Shown piece after piece: positions 9,769 to 19,653 of a stretch of DNA of 64,000 nt. The position numbers and the translations under genes were made by a program. The notes below the pieces were generated by a model. The model searched no databases, was not told the DNA's origin, and saw only the letters and a list, made by a program, of their open reading frames with translations. The DNA is taken from contig NZ_AMBZ01000002.1 in assembly GCF_000293805.1 (NCBI RefSeq), forward strand, positions 395,001 to 459,000. The letters are read 5' to 3'. The DNA is from Paenibacillus alvei DSM 29 (lineage in GTDB: Bacteria > Bacillota > Bacilli > Paenibacillales > Paenibacillaceae). Numbering within the stretch: the first letter of the stretch is position 1; every line of letters begins with the position of its first letter.

Positions 9769-10974
9769 CTACCCCTTCACATCACTGAGGAACGAGTTCC
9801 CAATTGTTCCTGTCCGTCTTATATTGAAATCAACTTGAACATTCACCTGCAGCTCCTTGAACAATTGCGGCCACTCTTTCTTGTGACGGTTCCAATAGCT
9901 CGGATAAGCACGATGAACAGCCTCTCCGAATCCAAATACATCGGTTCCTTCCGCCTGTGCTCGCTCCAAAGCTTTCTTTGCATTGTGAACCATAATCTGA
10001 CCGGTTGTCTGTTCCAACTCACGAAGAGTCGACTGCTGATTGGTATCCATATTACATTCAACATCGGCAATATTAGCTTCTGTCCGCAAGGAAACGTCGA
10101 TAGAAGGACGATCTTGATTCAGCTTCGCCTTCACCTTTGTCTTAGAGCGAATCACCTCGACTCCAGCCTTTCCGCCAGACTTGCATGGCAATTGAATATA
10201 AGTGTTCTCCAACTTATCCGTCAAATAGCTGAAGCCTTTGCTCTCCGTTTCATTCATCCAGCCAACCAATTTATCTCCGCTGAACATGCCGAGACCCGAA
10301 TACTTTAACAGTGCCGGAGACTCGATCAACTCCACATTCTCCTTCTTCTTTCCTTCCTCACTGTCCCCTTTTATCAATATGCCTGTCAGCACAGCGTCCT
10401 TTCCATAGCTGGTCAAATCCGTAATTAGATCATCAAGCCGCACACTTACCGTAGGAGCCCACATCCGATCTGACACCTCCAGCGATTGGTACATTTTATT
10501 TGCAGGGATTTTATCTAGCGGTGTATAGAAATTCAAAATATCCCTGGCCGTAGTTCCTCTTCCTACTACGATATAAAAATCCGTGCGCAACTCCTGATCC
10601 CGCGACAGAAAATCAAGCGGCTTGCTGATGCCTTCACGCGCAAGCGCCTCACCGAACACGAACATGCGAAGATGTGAAAAGTACACCTTGCGCGGAGTGA
10701 ACGTAGTCATGCGCCGTATTGCTTGGAACACCGTACCGCCCTTCGCACTATATACGATTACAGGCGCCCTATTGCCACTCGGCTTGCGCGCCGACACCTC
10801 ACTTGGATCCACGACCTGTACAAGCACCTCATACTGTCCATCTTCTGCCTTATCAATTCCCATGCCTACTGCAATCGCCAGGTCATTCATCTCGCGTCGA
10901 TTCCAACAGCCGGAGACAAGCAGACTAAGCATGATGATCAGCACACTGCTGAGGATGATCTTTTTCCGCTTCAT
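9769..10974 (-). CDS. Spore germination receptor C subunit (GerC lipoprotein)
   Basis: A 401-residue lipoprotein anchored on the outer face of the spore inner membrane. It has a signal peptide and lipobox LLVSGC, followed directly by the family hallmark WNRREMNDLAIAVGMGID. The fold region (FTPRKVYFSHLRMFVFGE, FLSRDQELRTDFYIVV) and the C-terminal FGFGEAVHRAYPSYWN match GerC proteins (PF05504 and its N-terminal partner). It lies 33 bp after gerA and 6 bp before the small D-like gene. Confidence 0.95.
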   Translation of the reverse strand: MKRKKIILSSVLIIMLSLLVSGCWNRREMNDLAIAVGMGIDKAEDGQYEVLVQVVDPSEVSARKPSGNRAPVIVYSAKGGTVFQAIRRMTTFTPRKVYFSHLRMFVFGEALAREGISKPLDFLSRDQELRTDFYIVVGRGTTARDILNFYTPLDKIPANKMYQSLEVSDRMWAPTVSVRLDDLITDLTSYGKDAVLTGILIKGDSEEGKKKENVELIESPALLKYSGLGMFSGDKLVGWMNETESKGFSYLTDKLENTYIQLPCKSGGKAGVEVIRSKTKVKAKLNQDRPSIDVSLRTEANIADVECNMDTNQQSTLRELEQTTGQIMVHNAKKALERAQAEGTDVFGFGEAVHRAYPSYWNRHKKEWPQLFKELQVNVQVDFNIRRTGTIGNSFLSDVKG

Positions 10975-11007
10975 TGCTATTCGCCCCCTCTACCTTTGAA
11001 TATGTAA

Positions 11008-12645
11008 TTATTTAGGCGGCTTCGGATGAGCTTTGTCTAGCGGCTGCTGCCGCTTCTGATTGTTCGGACTCATGAAGCTCGGCCTTGTACGCATGGCCCA
11101 TTGCGGAAACCGAAAAATCGTATCCTTCTGATCCTTAATAATCATGGGTGCCAGCGGGCTCATATAAGGCACGCCAAATGAACGCAAGCTGCACAGATGA
11201 AGAACGATCGCGATAAGCCCAATGCACACGCCAAATAATCCAAAGGATGCAGCGAGCAGCATTAATGGGAAACGCAGCATTCGGAATGCATTCGACATGC
11301 TGTATGCAGGGAAGACGAAGCTGCATATTGCAGTAGTGGATACAACAATAACCATCGCCGCCGACACAATGCCGGCATCTACCGCAGCCTGGCCAATAAC
11401 GAGTGTACCGACAACAGACACCGCTGGTCCAATCATCCTTGGCATGCGGATTCCCGCTTCCCGCAACAACTCGAATAAAATCTCCATCATTATGGCCTCC
11501 AGAACAGCAGGGAAGGGTATTCCTTCCCGCTGTGCTGCAAGGCTGATCAATAGCTGCGTCGGAAGCATCTCTTGATGGAATGTCGTAATGGCTACGTACA
11601 GCGACGGACCTAAAAGCGCAATGAAAATTCCGATGTATCGAAGAATCCGGACAAGACTGCTAATGTCCGAACGGAAGAAATAGTCCTCTGCCGCATGCAG
11701 AAAGGATACAAACAGTGCGGGGACTACTAGCACGGAAGGTGTTCCATCCACAAGAATTGCAATTTTCCCTTCCAACAATTCGGCAGCAATGACATCTGGC
11801 CGCTCTGAGTTATATACCGTCGGAAAAGGAGTAAAAGTCTTGTCCTGAATGAGCTCTTCAATATAGCCGCTTTCAAGAATACCGTCGATGTCAATTCGGC
11901 TCAGACGATCCCGAACCTCCTGCACCACCTTATCATCTGCCAAGTCCTGTATGAACATGATAGCCACATTCGTTTGCGTAAGACGACCAAATGGCTTTGT
12001 CTCCACACGCAAATTTTGATGCTTAATTCTTCTCCGAATCAGTGATGTATTCGTTCGCAGCGTTTCCGAGAACGCCTCGCGCGATCCACGGACAGAAGGT
12101 TCTGTTGTCGCTTCGGTCACCCCGCGATCCTTCCAACCTTGCGTGCTGGCTGCCAGTCCTGTTGTATACCCATCCAACAGCAGCACCGTATTGCCGCACA
12201 GTACCTCCTGAAGGACATCATCCAAGCAGGACACTGTCTGAATATGACCTACCGCCAGCACCCTCTCCTGCAGCAGCTTGATCAGATCCTTAGTCGCATC
12301 CGAGCCAGACGAGTTTGAAGATGCAGTTGAGCCCTCGGCAGCAGTAGACGAACCGTCCATTTGATCAGGATCGCCTTGCCCTTCCTTGGTTTTATCGGCA
12401 CCAGAGGAGTCTGTTTTGGTTTTTGATTTATTTCCTCGAAGGACTTGGCTGTCACCTAATAGCGATTCCATAATAAAGTCAGTAATTGTCGCTTGATCAG
12501 CCATCCCATCTGTATATATCACTGCGACTCTTTGCTCGCCATCGCCCCCGACACGCAGTTCACGAATTACAATGTCTGAGCTATTTCCGAGTTTCATCCG
12601 AATATAATCGAGATTATTGTGTAAGCTTGCTTGCAGTTGATCCAT
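11008..12645 (-). CDS. Spore germination receptor A subunit (GerA family)
   Basis: First gene of the germinant-receptor operon, 545 residues, PF03323. It has a long soluble N-terminal region (about 1-310) with a Ser/Gly/Asp-rich low-complexity insert at residues 92-120, then about five membrane helices. Family motifs seen: DGYTTGLAASTQGWKDRGVTEA, TEPSVRGSREAFSETLRTN (compare EP.IRGP..GF.E) and LPTQLLISLAAQREGIPFPA. The inserted low-complexity stretch is longer than in most relatives. Start ATG 12645 follows GAGGG. No clear sigma-G promoter was found in the 150 bp upstream. Confidence 0.95.
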   Translation of the reverse strand: MDQLQASLHNNLDYIRMKLGNSSDIVIRELRVGGDGEQRVAVIYTDGMADQATITDFIMESLLGDSQVLRGNKSKTKTDSSGADKTKEGQGDPDQMDGSSTAAEGSTASSNSSGSDATKDLIKLLQERVLAVGHIQTVSCLDDVLQEVLCGNTVLLLDGYTTGLAASTQGWKDRGVTEATTEPSVRGSREAFSETLRTNTSLIRRRIKHQNLRVETKPFGRLTQTNVAIMFIQDLADDKVVQEVRDRLSRIDIDGILESGYIEELIQDKTFTPFPTVYNSERPDVIAAELLEGKIAILVDGTPSVLVVPALFVSFLHAAEDYFFRSDISSLVRILRYIGIFIALLGPSLYVAITTFHQEMLPTQLLISLAAQREGIPFPAVLEAIMMEILFELLREAGIRMPRMIGPAVSVVGTLVIGQAAVDAGIVSAAMVIVVSTTAICSFVFPAYSMSNAFRMLRFPLMLLAASFGLFGVCIGLIAIVLHLCSLRSFGVPYMSPLAPMIIKDQKDTIFRFPQWAMRTRPSFMSPNNQKRQQPLDKAHPKPPK

Positions 12646-12879
12646 AGACGTCTTCCCTCACTCTGCAGTTGATCACATGCCTGCCTGTTGTACTGCTTGG
12701 CACCTCGCCAGCAGCCATAGATTCTGCTTTTCAGTATTGCCGTGCGTTCAACTGGATAAACCGCCTCCCGGATTTGTCGACAGGCACTTCCCAGTGATAC
12801 TATGAACAGGGTAGAGACAACCAAGATTTTGCGATCAAGCCGGATAGCCACAGCCGGCTATACAGGAGGGACGACCGTT

Positions 12880-13422
12880 ATGGCAACTCGCACCAAAGGA
12901 TTGACACTCGTATACACGGGCGATGGCAAGGGAAAAACGACGGCAGCAGTTGGGTTATGTGTTAGGGCAGTGGGTCACGGTTTCAAAGTTCTTATGCTTC
13001 AATTCATCAAGAGTCCAAAGCGTTCATATGGGGAACAAGCTTCGTTGGAGAAGCTCGGCGTGGAGGTAAGACAGCTCGGTATCGGCTTTACTTGGCTAAA
13101 GACGCCTGAGGAGCATCGTGAAGCCTTCAAGGAGGCCTGGTCGATAGCGAAACAGGAAATTCAGTCTGGAGACTATGACCTTATCGTTTTGGATGAATTG
13201 AACAATGCACTTGCAATAACAAGCTTCCCGATCGATGATGTACTCCCTAAAGCAGAGGTGGTGGACGCTATCAAAAATCGTCCAGAACATATGAACATTG
13301 TCATAACAGGACGCTCTGCTTGTCCTGAAATCATTGAAATCGCAGATCTCGTATCCGAAATCGAACCTGTGAAACATTACTACGAGGAAGGTATTCCGGC
13401 AGTACTGGGACTTGAATTCTAA
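12880..13422 (+). CDS. cobO: Cob(I)yrinic acid a,c-diamide adenosyltransferase (BtuR/CobO type)
   Basis: Cytoplasmic enzyme transferring the adenosyl group of ATP to reduced corrinoids. The 180-residue product has the family P-loop GDGKGKTTAA at about residues 14-23, ELNNAL following the Walker B-like DYDLIVLDE, and ITGRSACPEIIEIADLVSEI near the end. Start ATG 12880 is chosen for CAGGAGGG upstream, although the frame is open from 12802. No other cobalamin gene or riboswitch is nearby; salvage of corrinoids is the probable role. Confidence 0.93.
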   Translation: MATRTKGLTLVYTGDGKGKTTAAVGLCVRAVGHGFKVLMLQFIKSPKRSYGEQASLEKLGVEVRQLGIGFTWLKTPEEHREAFKEAWSIAKQEIQSGDYDLIVLDELNNALAITSFPIDDVLPKAEVVDAIKNRPEHMNIVITGRSACPEIIEIADLVSEIEPVKHYYEEGIPAVLGLEF

Positions 13423-13840
13423 TTCATCTATTTATTCTATGTAATCTTTCTACTTTAGATCTCTTTCATTCACAAGGCTGCATGTCTTCACGTTGATCTT
13501 TCCTCGGGCAAGCAGCCTTTCCTTCTTTCCAGCCTCATAGCACCTAATAGCGCCTTTCTAATTACATTATTTATCCCATCGCTCCACTCCTTATCTCCTT
13601 ACCTCATTACCTCCTATCATCTGCCCAAGTCTTCACCTTCCTGCATGTCATTTGCCCATTGTAAAAGCTCAAAGATCAGTAGGAAGCAGCCTTGTATAGA
13701 TCGGACGGATGCTAATCACCGAGAATCCTTGCTGAAAAGCACAGAAGCGCTGAAGATTAAGCGAATGACTCGCTTGCTTCAGCGCTTCTGTATGGTGTAG
13801 CCGATCTGTAAGTGTAAAGCTTGAGCGTACGGTATTCAAA
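13423..13840. other. Intergenic region between convergent cobO and MFS genes
   Basis: No credible gene. Two hairpins: AAGGCTGC (13474-13481) with GCAGCCTT (13512-13519) followed by a T/C-rich run, a weak terminator for cobO; and a perfect 15-bp stem ACAGAAGCGCTGAAG (13741-13755) with its complement (13777-13791), with a further AAGCGA-TCGCTT stem in the loop. The second is probably the terminator of the minus-strand exporter gene although the T tail is short. Confidence 0.6.
13741..13791 (-). terminator. Long hairpin, probable terminator of the Bcr/CflA exporter
   Basis: Perfect 15-bp stem plus nested 6-bp stem; on the minus strand it is followed by GCTTTTC. It lies about 50 bp past the stop at 13841. 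Confidence 0.6.
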
Positions 13841-15067
13841 TTAACGCTTGCGAATCATGAATAGGTAACTTAGCACTGCACCAAGGCCACAGCAGGCGAT
13901 GACAACCCCCATCGGAACGGCTGTATGGCTGCCGGCGATGCCGACAAGCGGCGCAGCAAGTGAACCTGCGATGAAAGACATCAAGCCCAGCATCGCCGAT
14001 GCGCTGCCTGCACGCTCTCCTTGGCTTTGCATCGCTAAGGAGAAGCCAGCTGTATTAACTACCCCTGTGCTTGATACAACAATAAACAGGGCGATGACAA
14101 CTGCGATTAACGGTGCCTGCAGCAGTATCGCAGCTAAGAGCAGCAAACCACCGCTGACGGTTTGCACAATCCCTGCAATGAAGAGCCGCTTCTCATGGAA
14201 GCGAGACGCCAAACGGCCCGTAATTTGTGTCGCAATGATGAGCCCAAGGCCATTGAGTGCGAAAAACAGGCTGTATGCTTGCGGGGATGCACCGTAAATT
14301 TCCTGCAGCACGAATGGCGATCCAGATATATAACCGAACATCGCAGCAAAAACGAATCCTTGTGTGCAGGCATAGCCCATGAATTCGCGATCAGACAGCA
14401 GCGTACGGAAGGTTGCCATCGTCGTGCGCAGCCCGCCGGCAGAACGGCGTTCAGGCTGAAGCGTCTCTGGCAAGCCCAACCATGCAGCGAGAATCATAAG
14501 CAAACCGAGCAAGCCGAGCACGAGAAATACCCCATGCCATGTCGTAAACTGCAGCAGCTGCCCTCCAGCAATCGGAGCTAATATCGGGGCCAGCCCGTTT
14601 ATCAGCATGAGCAGCGAGAAAAACTTGGTCAATTCACTGCCGGAATACATATCGCGCACCATGGCGCGTGCAATGACGATTCCGCCAGATCCAGCCATAC
14701 CTTGAATGAAGCGAAGTGCAATGAGTCCCCATATGGATGGAACAATCGCACAAAGAACTGACGCAATTGCATAAATGATGAGCGAAGCAATAAGCGGCAT
14801 CCGCCGTCCCCTAGCGTCGCTTAGAGGCCCTAGCATGAGCTGCCCGAAGGCTAAACCCATGAGACAGGCTGTTAAGCTCAATTGAGCGAAAGAAGTGCTC
14901 GTTTGCAGATCGCTGGCCAACATCGGAAGCGAAGGCAAATACATATCAATGGACAACGGCCCGATCGCCGTCATCGATCCTAGAATAACGGCCATGGACA
15001 GTCTCTGCTTCCGTGTAGGTGCAGAGATGGATGAGGCCGTATTACTGCGTTGTACAGGTATACTCAT
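13841..15067 (-). CDS. Bcr/CflA family multidrug efflux MFS transporter
   Basis: Twelve-helix drug:H+ antiporter of 408 residues. Family hallmarks are visible: MTAIGPLSIDMYLPSLPMLA in helix 1, GQLMLGPLSDARGRRMPLI (MFS motif A) between helices 2 and 3, and RFIQGMAGSGGIVIARAMVRDMY in helices 4-5. Closest described members export bicyclomycin, chloramphenicol or sulfonamides; the substrate here is unknown. It is monocistronic. Confidence 0.93.
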   Translation of the reverse strand: MSIPVQRSNTASSISAPTRKQRLSMAVILGSMTAIGPLSIDMYLPSLPMLASDLQTSTSFAQLSLTACLMGLAFGQLMLGPLSDARGRRMPLIASLIIYAIASVLCAIVPSIWGLIALRFIQGMAGSGGIVIARAMVRDMYSGSELTKFFSLLMLINGLAPILAPIAGGQLLQFTTWHGVFLVLGLLGLLMILAAWLGLPETLQPERRSAGGLRTTMATFRTLLSDREFMGYACTQGFVFAAMFGYISGSPFVLQEIYGASPQAYSLFFALNGLGLIIATQITGRLASRFHEKRLFIAGIVQTVSGGLLLLAAILLQAPLIAVVIALFIVVSSTGVVNTAGFSLAMQSQGERAGSASAMLGLMSFIAGSLAAPLVGIAGSHTAVPMGVVIACCGLGAVLSYLFMIRKR

Positions 15068-15235
15068 AAATTGTATCCAGTCCCTTTCTTGTTTGTAATC
15101 ACGGCTGCAACCAACTCGTTATGATATGTCAATTTCAACCTACATACATGTAACCATTATAGTTACAGCTAGTTTGCGAATCAAGCTTAAATCATGTAAA
15201 ACCCCCCTCAATATTTCCTGCGGCATACAGAACAA

Positions 15236-15266
15236 CAGCCCCCATTTCATTACGAAATGAGGGCTG
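15236..15266 (-). terminator. Terminator after ahpF
   Basis: CAGCCCTCATTTC pairs with GAAATGGGGGCTG across GTAAT (one mismatch), followed on the minus strand by TTGTTCT. A small CGGCTGTTAAGCCG hairpin lies just before it. Confidence 0.65.
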
Positions 15267-15321
15267 CCACCGGCTTAACAGCCGAAGAGACGGGAAACCT
15301 ATTTATACATAACGATATCGA

Positions 15322-16851
15322 TTAATTGCGAATGAGATAATCGAATGCACCTAATGCTGCCGTAGCACCAGATCCCATTGAGATGATGATCTGCTTATAT
15401 GGGCTATTCGTGCAATCGCCGGCTGCAAATACACCTGGTATATTAGTAGCGCCATGGCTATCTACAACGATTTCACCCATGCGAGTGCGTTCAACCGTGT
15501 CAGCCAACCAGTCTGTGTTCGGCACAAGACCGATTTGTACGAATACACCTTGCAACTCGACATGCTTCGTTTCTCCTGTTGCGCGATCGATATAGGAGAT
15601 GCCGTCAACCTTATCCGTGCCGGTAATTTCGGACGTTTGTACGTTCTTCAATACCGTTACATTCGGAAGGCTGTATAGACGGTCTTGCAATACAGCGTCG
15701 GCTTTCAGTTCTGGAGCAAACTCAAGTACCGTTACATGTCTCACAATTCCTGCAAGATCAATTGCGGCCTCAATGCCAGAGTTACCGCCGCCAACGACTG
15801 CAACATCTTTGCCTGTGAATAAAGGTCCGTCACAATGCGGGCAGTAAGCCACCCCTTTGTTCTTGAACTCTGCTTCACCAGGGACGCCGATGTTCCGCCA
15901 ACGAGCACCTGTTGATACGATTACGGTCTTACTTTTCAGTACAGCGCCGTTTTCGAGTTCAACTTCGATAAGATCCTTCTTCTCTAAGCGCTTCGCACGC
16001 TGGAGCTTCATTACATCGATATTGTATTCTTTGACTTGATTTTCAATATTCGCTACGAGCTGAGGACCTTCTGTGTATTTTACACTGATGAAGTTCTCAA
16101 TGCCGAGTGTATCATTGACCTGACCGCCAAAGCGCTCCGCAACAATACCCGTGCGAATTCCTTTGCGTGCAGCATAAATCGCCGCACTTGCACCTGAAGG
16201 TCCGCCGCCGACAACAAGAACATCGAATGGCTCTTTATTGTCGAACTCGGATGCATCCGGAGCAGTACCGAGCTTAGCCAAAATTTCTTCTACGGTCATG
16301 CGTCCGCCACCAAAGAATTCGCCGTTCAGGTAGACGCTAGGTACAGACATAACGTCCTTGCTCTCTACCTCTTCCTTGAATACAGCACCGTCAATCATCG
16401 TGTGCGTAATGCCAGGGTTGAGGATGCTCATCAAGTTCAGCGCCTGCACAACATCCGGACAATTATGGCAGCTCAGACTGATATAAGTTTCAAACTTATA
16501 TTCGCCGCGGATACTTTTAATTTGATCAATAACATTCTGCTCTACCTTGGGAGCTCTTCCGCTCACTTGCAGCAAAGCCAATACCAAAGAGGTAAACTCG
16601 TGTCCTAGCGGAGTACCGGCAAAAGTAACGCCTGTCTCTTCGCCTACACGGTTCACACTAAAGCTAGGAGTACGGGACAACTGTGTCTTCTCCACAGTGA
16701 TCCGAGACGACATGTTAGCGAGTTCCTCTACCAAGGACAGCATCTCTGAGGACGCATCATCAGAGCCTGCACTGACCTTGAGAACAATATCTCCCTCAAG
16801 AAGCTGGAGATATTGTTCGAGTTGTGCTTTGATATCTTGATCTAATGCCAT
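15322..16851 (-). CDS. ahpF: Alkyl hydroperoxide reductase subunit F (NADH-dependent AhpC reductase)
   Basis: Flavoprotein of 509 residues passing electrons from NADH through FAD and two disulfide centres to AhpC. The N-terminal tandem thioredoxin-like domain has the redox pair Cys128-His-Asn-Cys131 (SCHNCPDV), the FAD motif [17 protein letters not shown] follows near residue 213, the second redox centre is in [10 protein letters not shown], and the C-terminus has [34 protein letters not shown]. Start ATG 16851 follows AAGGAG. It lies 12 bp downstream of ahpC, the usual order. Confidence 0.97.
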   Translation of the reverse strand: MALDQDIKAQLEQYLQLLEGDIVLKVSAGSDDASSEMLSLVEELANMSSRITVEKTQLSRTPSFSVNRVGEETGVTFAGTPLGHEFTSLVLALLQVSGRAPKVEQNVIDQIKSIRGEYKFETYISLSCHNCPDVVQALNLMSILNPGITHTMIDGAVFKEEVESKDVMSVPSVYLNGEFFGGGRMTVEEILAKLGTAPDASEFDNKEPFDVLVVGGGPSGASAAIYAARKGIRTGIVAERFGGQVNDTLGIENFISVKYTEGPQLVANIENQVKEYNIDVMKLQRAKRLEKKDLIEVELENGAVLKSKTVIVSTGARWRNIGVPGEAEFKNKGVAYCPHCDGPLFTGKDVAVVGGGNSGIEAAIDLAGIVRHVTVLEFAPELKADAVLQDRLYSLPNVTVLKNVQTSEITGTDKVDGISYIDRATGETKHVELQGVFVQIGLVPNTDWLADTVERTRMGEIVVDSHGATNIPGVFAAGDCTNSPYKQIIISMGSGATAALGAFDYLIRN

Positions 16852-16863
16852 TGTCAGGACTCC

Positions 16864-17427
16864 TTAGATTTTACCTACAAGGTCAAGGCTAGGCTTCAAT
16901 GTTTGTCCGCCTTCTTGCCATTTCGCTGGGCACACTTCACCTGGATTGTTGCGAACGTATTGAGCCGCTTTGATTTTGTTAATAAGAGCACTTGCATCAC
17001 GGCCGATGCCGCCAGCGTTAATTTCAGCCGCTTGGATAACGCCATCTGGGTCGATGATGAACGTACCGCGGTCTGCCAGACCTGCTTCTTCGATCAATAC
17101 GTCGAAGTTGCGGGACACGATATGGGATGGGTCGCCGATCATAATATATTCAACCTTGCCGATAGCTTGGGAGCTTTCATGCCAAGCTTTGTGCGTGAAG
17201 TGAGTGTCTGTAGATACGGAGTACACTTCAACGCCCAATTTCTTCAACTCTTCATATTGGTTTTGCAAGTCTTCGAGCTCAGTTGGGCACACGAATGTGA
17301 AGTCTGCCGGGTAAAAGCAAACTACGCTCCATTTGCCTTTGAAGTTCTCTTCTGTAACTTCGAGGAATTTGCCTTTTTGGAATGCATTTGCTTTGAATGG
17401 AAGTACTTCTTTACCGATAAGTGACAT
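16864..17427 (-). CDS. ahpC: Alkyl hydroperoxide reductase subunit C (2-Cys peroxiredoxin)
   Basis: Typical 187-residue AhpC peroxiredoxin reducing H2O2 and organic hydroperoxides in the cytoplasm. Peroxidatic Cys47 is in [10 protein letters not shown] and the resolving Cys165 in GEVCPAKW; the conserved [13 protein letters not shown] is present. First gene of ahpCF. Two PerR-like boxes lie 74-134 bp upstream of the start, the known control of ahpCF in bacilli. Start ATG 17427 follows GAGGAG. Confidence 0.98.
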   Translation of the reverse strand: MSLIGKEVLPFKANAFQKGKFLEVTEENFKGKWSVVCFYPADFTFVCPTELEDLQNQYEELKKLGVEVYSVSTDTHFTHKAWHESSQAIGKVEYIMIGDPSHIVSRNFDVLIEEAGLADRGTFIIDPDGVIQAAEINAGGIGRDASALINKIKAAQYVRNNPGEVCPAKWQEGGQTLKPSLDLVGKI

Positions 17428-17500
17428 AGATCCTATCTCCTCTGCTTCAATTTATAGTTTATTTAGAGCGTGTTGAGAACAACAAGCTCGGTTACACACT

Positions 17501-17515
17501 TTATAATAATTATTA
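17501..17515. promoter_or_regulatory. PerR-like box 1 upstream of ahpC
   Basis: TTATAATAATTATTA matches the PerR 7-1-7 consensus TTATAAT-N-ATTATAA at 13 of the 14 defined positions. Confidence 0.75.
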
Positions 17516-17546
17516 TTAACTAAACGATCCAATCTGTCAACCCATT

Positions 17547-17561
17547 TTATAATAATTATAA
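17547..17561. promoter_or_regulatory. PerR-like box 2 upstream of ahpC
   Basis: TTATAATAATTATAA is a perfect match to the PerR consensus, 46 bp further upstream than box 1. The two AT dyads are the only ones of this kind seen in the window. Confidence 0.8.
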
Positions 17562-17802
17562 AATAAAAATGATATTCTTTCTCATTTAGGACATACTTCA
17601 TACATACCTTCTTCATTATGCTGCTATTGAAGGCAAAGTATTCGAATTTAAGGACAAGCTACAGTGGGCCACTCTTCTTTATTACCCCTTTTCAGCAGTT
17701 AGCAATCTCTTTTCATTAAAAGAAATTCGCTCAATTTGTCTATCTTCCTTCCTCTTCATCAAGAACATTTCAAATCGTTCACAGTAGAAACGAATTTCCC
17801 TA
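17562..17802. other. Intergenic remainder upstream of ahpC
   Basis: AT-rich, no convincing gene. TGATATTCTTTCTCA (17570-17584) resembles a Fur-type 7-1-7 site at about 11 of 14 positions, which is too weak to call. Confidence 0.4.
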
Positions 17803-17838
17803 TAAAAATAGCACCAGGACGCTTCCCCCTGATGCTAT
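17803..17838 (-). terminator. Terminator after cydC
   Basis: On the minus strand ATAGCATCAGG pairs with CCTGGTGCTAT (one G-T) and is followed by TTTTTATAG. Confidence 0.8.
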
Positions 17839-17886
17839 CTTGGTTGTTATGTGCCTCTTTATAGTTAAGAAGCACCAGCTCTATTT

Positions 17887-19653
17887 CTACTGCAGCGGCC
17901 CTTTACCTGGACGATCCAGATGATACAGGTTGCGATACCGCGGGTAATGTTCCATGAGTTCGGCATGAGTACCGCGCATTTCAATCTGGCCATTTTCGAT
18001 AAAGACAATCTCATCCATGTGCTCGACACCAACCAAATGGTGTGTAATCCAGATCAGCGACTTGCCTTCCATTGTCTCGAACATCGTCGCAAGCAAATCG
18101 CGCTCTGTCTTCGGATCAAGTCCGACAGTCGGCTCATCGAGAATGACGACTGGCGTACGCTGCAGCAGCACGCGTGCCAACGCAATGCGCTGCCGCTCTC
18201 CACCGGAGAAACGCTGCCCCGTCTCCATCATCGCTGTATCATACCCTTTCGGTAGGGAAGCAATCAGTCCATCCAGCTTAACCCGCTCTGCAACTTGACG
18301 AATTTCTTCATCAGATGCATTGCGACGTCCTAAACGTATATTGTTGGCTACTGTCGTATCGAACAGATGCGGACGCTGATTGAGCACTGACAGAATTTCA
18401 GGAATATGCGCTCCGAATTCATCAGCACGAATGCCGTTAATCGTTACGTCTCCTGACACCGGCACAATTGCCCCTTGAATCAGGGTCGACAGCGTAGATT
18501 TTCCGGCGCCGCTTCGGCCAATCAACGCCACCTTCTTGCCTTGTGGAATATCGAGTGTAATCCCATCTATCGTTAAGGATGCAGAGCCTTCATGCCGGAA
18601 GCGCACCTCATCCAAGCGGATATGCGCTTGTTCACGCGACTTTTGCAGCTGCTCAGACGAAATATTCGATTCAGAGCCTGCGGATGACTCGACCTCGGCC
18701 TCCCCCATGCCTGATAATCGGTCAAGGGAATCCTCATATTGGGGCAGCTTCTCTACCGCTTCCGATACCGGCAGGAAGGCATCCATGAGTGGGAAGACGA
18801 CAAGCCCGAATGCTGCGATCATGACAGCAGCCATATTCCCATCTGCTGCTTGCCCTCCTGCCCAGTACACCATCGTAATGACCGTCAAGCCGACGACCGA
18901 TTGGGCGATCAATGTCCGCCACCGTGCCCATGCCCGCAGATCAGAATCAATGCGTGCAACACGCGCCTCATCTGCTTCATAGGAAGCGACAAATTGGGAC
19001 GCACGTCCGCTAATCACCCAATCACTCATGCCAAGGACAGCATCTGTCAGCTTCCGGTATAGTCCACTGCGCTCCTGCTTCATCAGGCGATGCTTCCGCC
19101 GGGTGAACCAGAGCGATATCCATGGCAAAATGAAGACGAGAATGGCAATGTACAGCGCCATCAGCAATGCGAACGGAAGATCGAACCATCCTAGCGCTGC
19201 AATGCAGGCCGCATACATCACAATCGCGATAATACTCGGGAATATGGTGCGTACATATACATTTTGCAAATGTTCGATATCATCCGCCAATACGCCCAGC
19301 ACATCGCCTGTACGGAATCGGGAGCGGATGAACAAAGCTTGCGGCTCCAAAATCCGGTACAAGCGCACTCGCATCTTCGACAAAATACGAAGCACGGCAT
19401 CATGGCCTACAAGCCGCTCTACATAATGCACAGCGGCTCTGCCAATTCCGAAGGTGCGCACAAGTACAATCGGCACATATACCATTAATATATTTTCAGG
19501 CCGTGCTGCTGATTTCGAAATCAGGAATCCAGAAGTAAACATAAGCGCGCTCGCGCACAGCACTGTCAGCATGCCAAGGAATATAATGAGCGCGAAGCGA
19601 CCACTGTAGCGCCGCAAATAAGGACGCAGCCATTGATTCTGTTCACGTGTCAC
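17887..19653 (-). CDS. cydC: Thiol reductant ABC exporter subunit CydC
   Basis: Half of the heterodimeric CydDC ABC exporter, which moves glutathione/cysteine-type thiols and is needed to assemble cytochrome bd. The 588 residues hold a six-helix membrane domain (about 1-300) and an ATPase domain with Walker A GRSGAGKST, signature FSGGERQRIALARVL and Walker B VILDEPTVGLD. Start is GTG 19653, overlapping the upstream stop as GTGA, with GGAGGGG just before, so translation is coupled. Bacillus literature swaps the C/D names; the assignment here follows the usual subunit similarity and could be reversed. Last gene of cydABDC. Confidence 0.9.
   Translation of the reverse strand: MTREQNQWLRPYLRRYSGRFALIIFLGMLTVLCASALMFTSGFLISKSAARPENILMVYVPIVLVRTFGIGRAAVHYVERLVGHDAVLRILSKMRVRLYRILEPQALFIRSRFRTGDVLGVLADDIEHLQNVYVRTIFPSIIAIVMYAACIAALGWFDLPFALLMALYIAILVFILPWISLWFTRRKHRLMKQERSGLYRKLTDAVLGMSDWVISGRASQFVASYEADEARVARIDSDLRAWARWRTLIAQSVVGLTVITMVYWAGGQAADGNMAAVMIAAFGLVVFPLMDAFLPVSEAVEKLPQYEDSLDRLSGMGEAEVESSAGSESNISSEQLQKSREQAHIRLDEVRFRHEGSASLTIDGITLDIPQGKKVALIGRSGAGKSTLSTLIQGAIVPVSGDVTINGIRADEFGAHIPEILSVLNQRPHLFDTTVANNIRLGRRNASDEEIRQVAERVKLDGLIASLPKGYDTAMMETGQRFSGGERQRIALARVLLQRTPVVILDEPTVGLDPKTERDLLATMFETMEGKSLIWITHHLVGVEHMDEIVFIENGQIEMRGTHAELMEHYPRYRNLYHLDRPGKGPLQ

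Noticed and set aside
12646..12800. Sigma-G promoter for the ger operon
   Set aside because: A CATAGTA-like -10 could be pointed at, but no matching -35 at the right distance was found.
17570..17584. Fur-type site upstream of ahpC
   Set aside because: Only about 11 of 14 positions match and a perfect PerR box next to it explains the context better.
17620..17750. Short possible protein fragment (YAAIEGKVFEFKDKLQWA) upstream of ahpC
   Set aside because: No start signal, short, no recognisable family; likely chance open frame.
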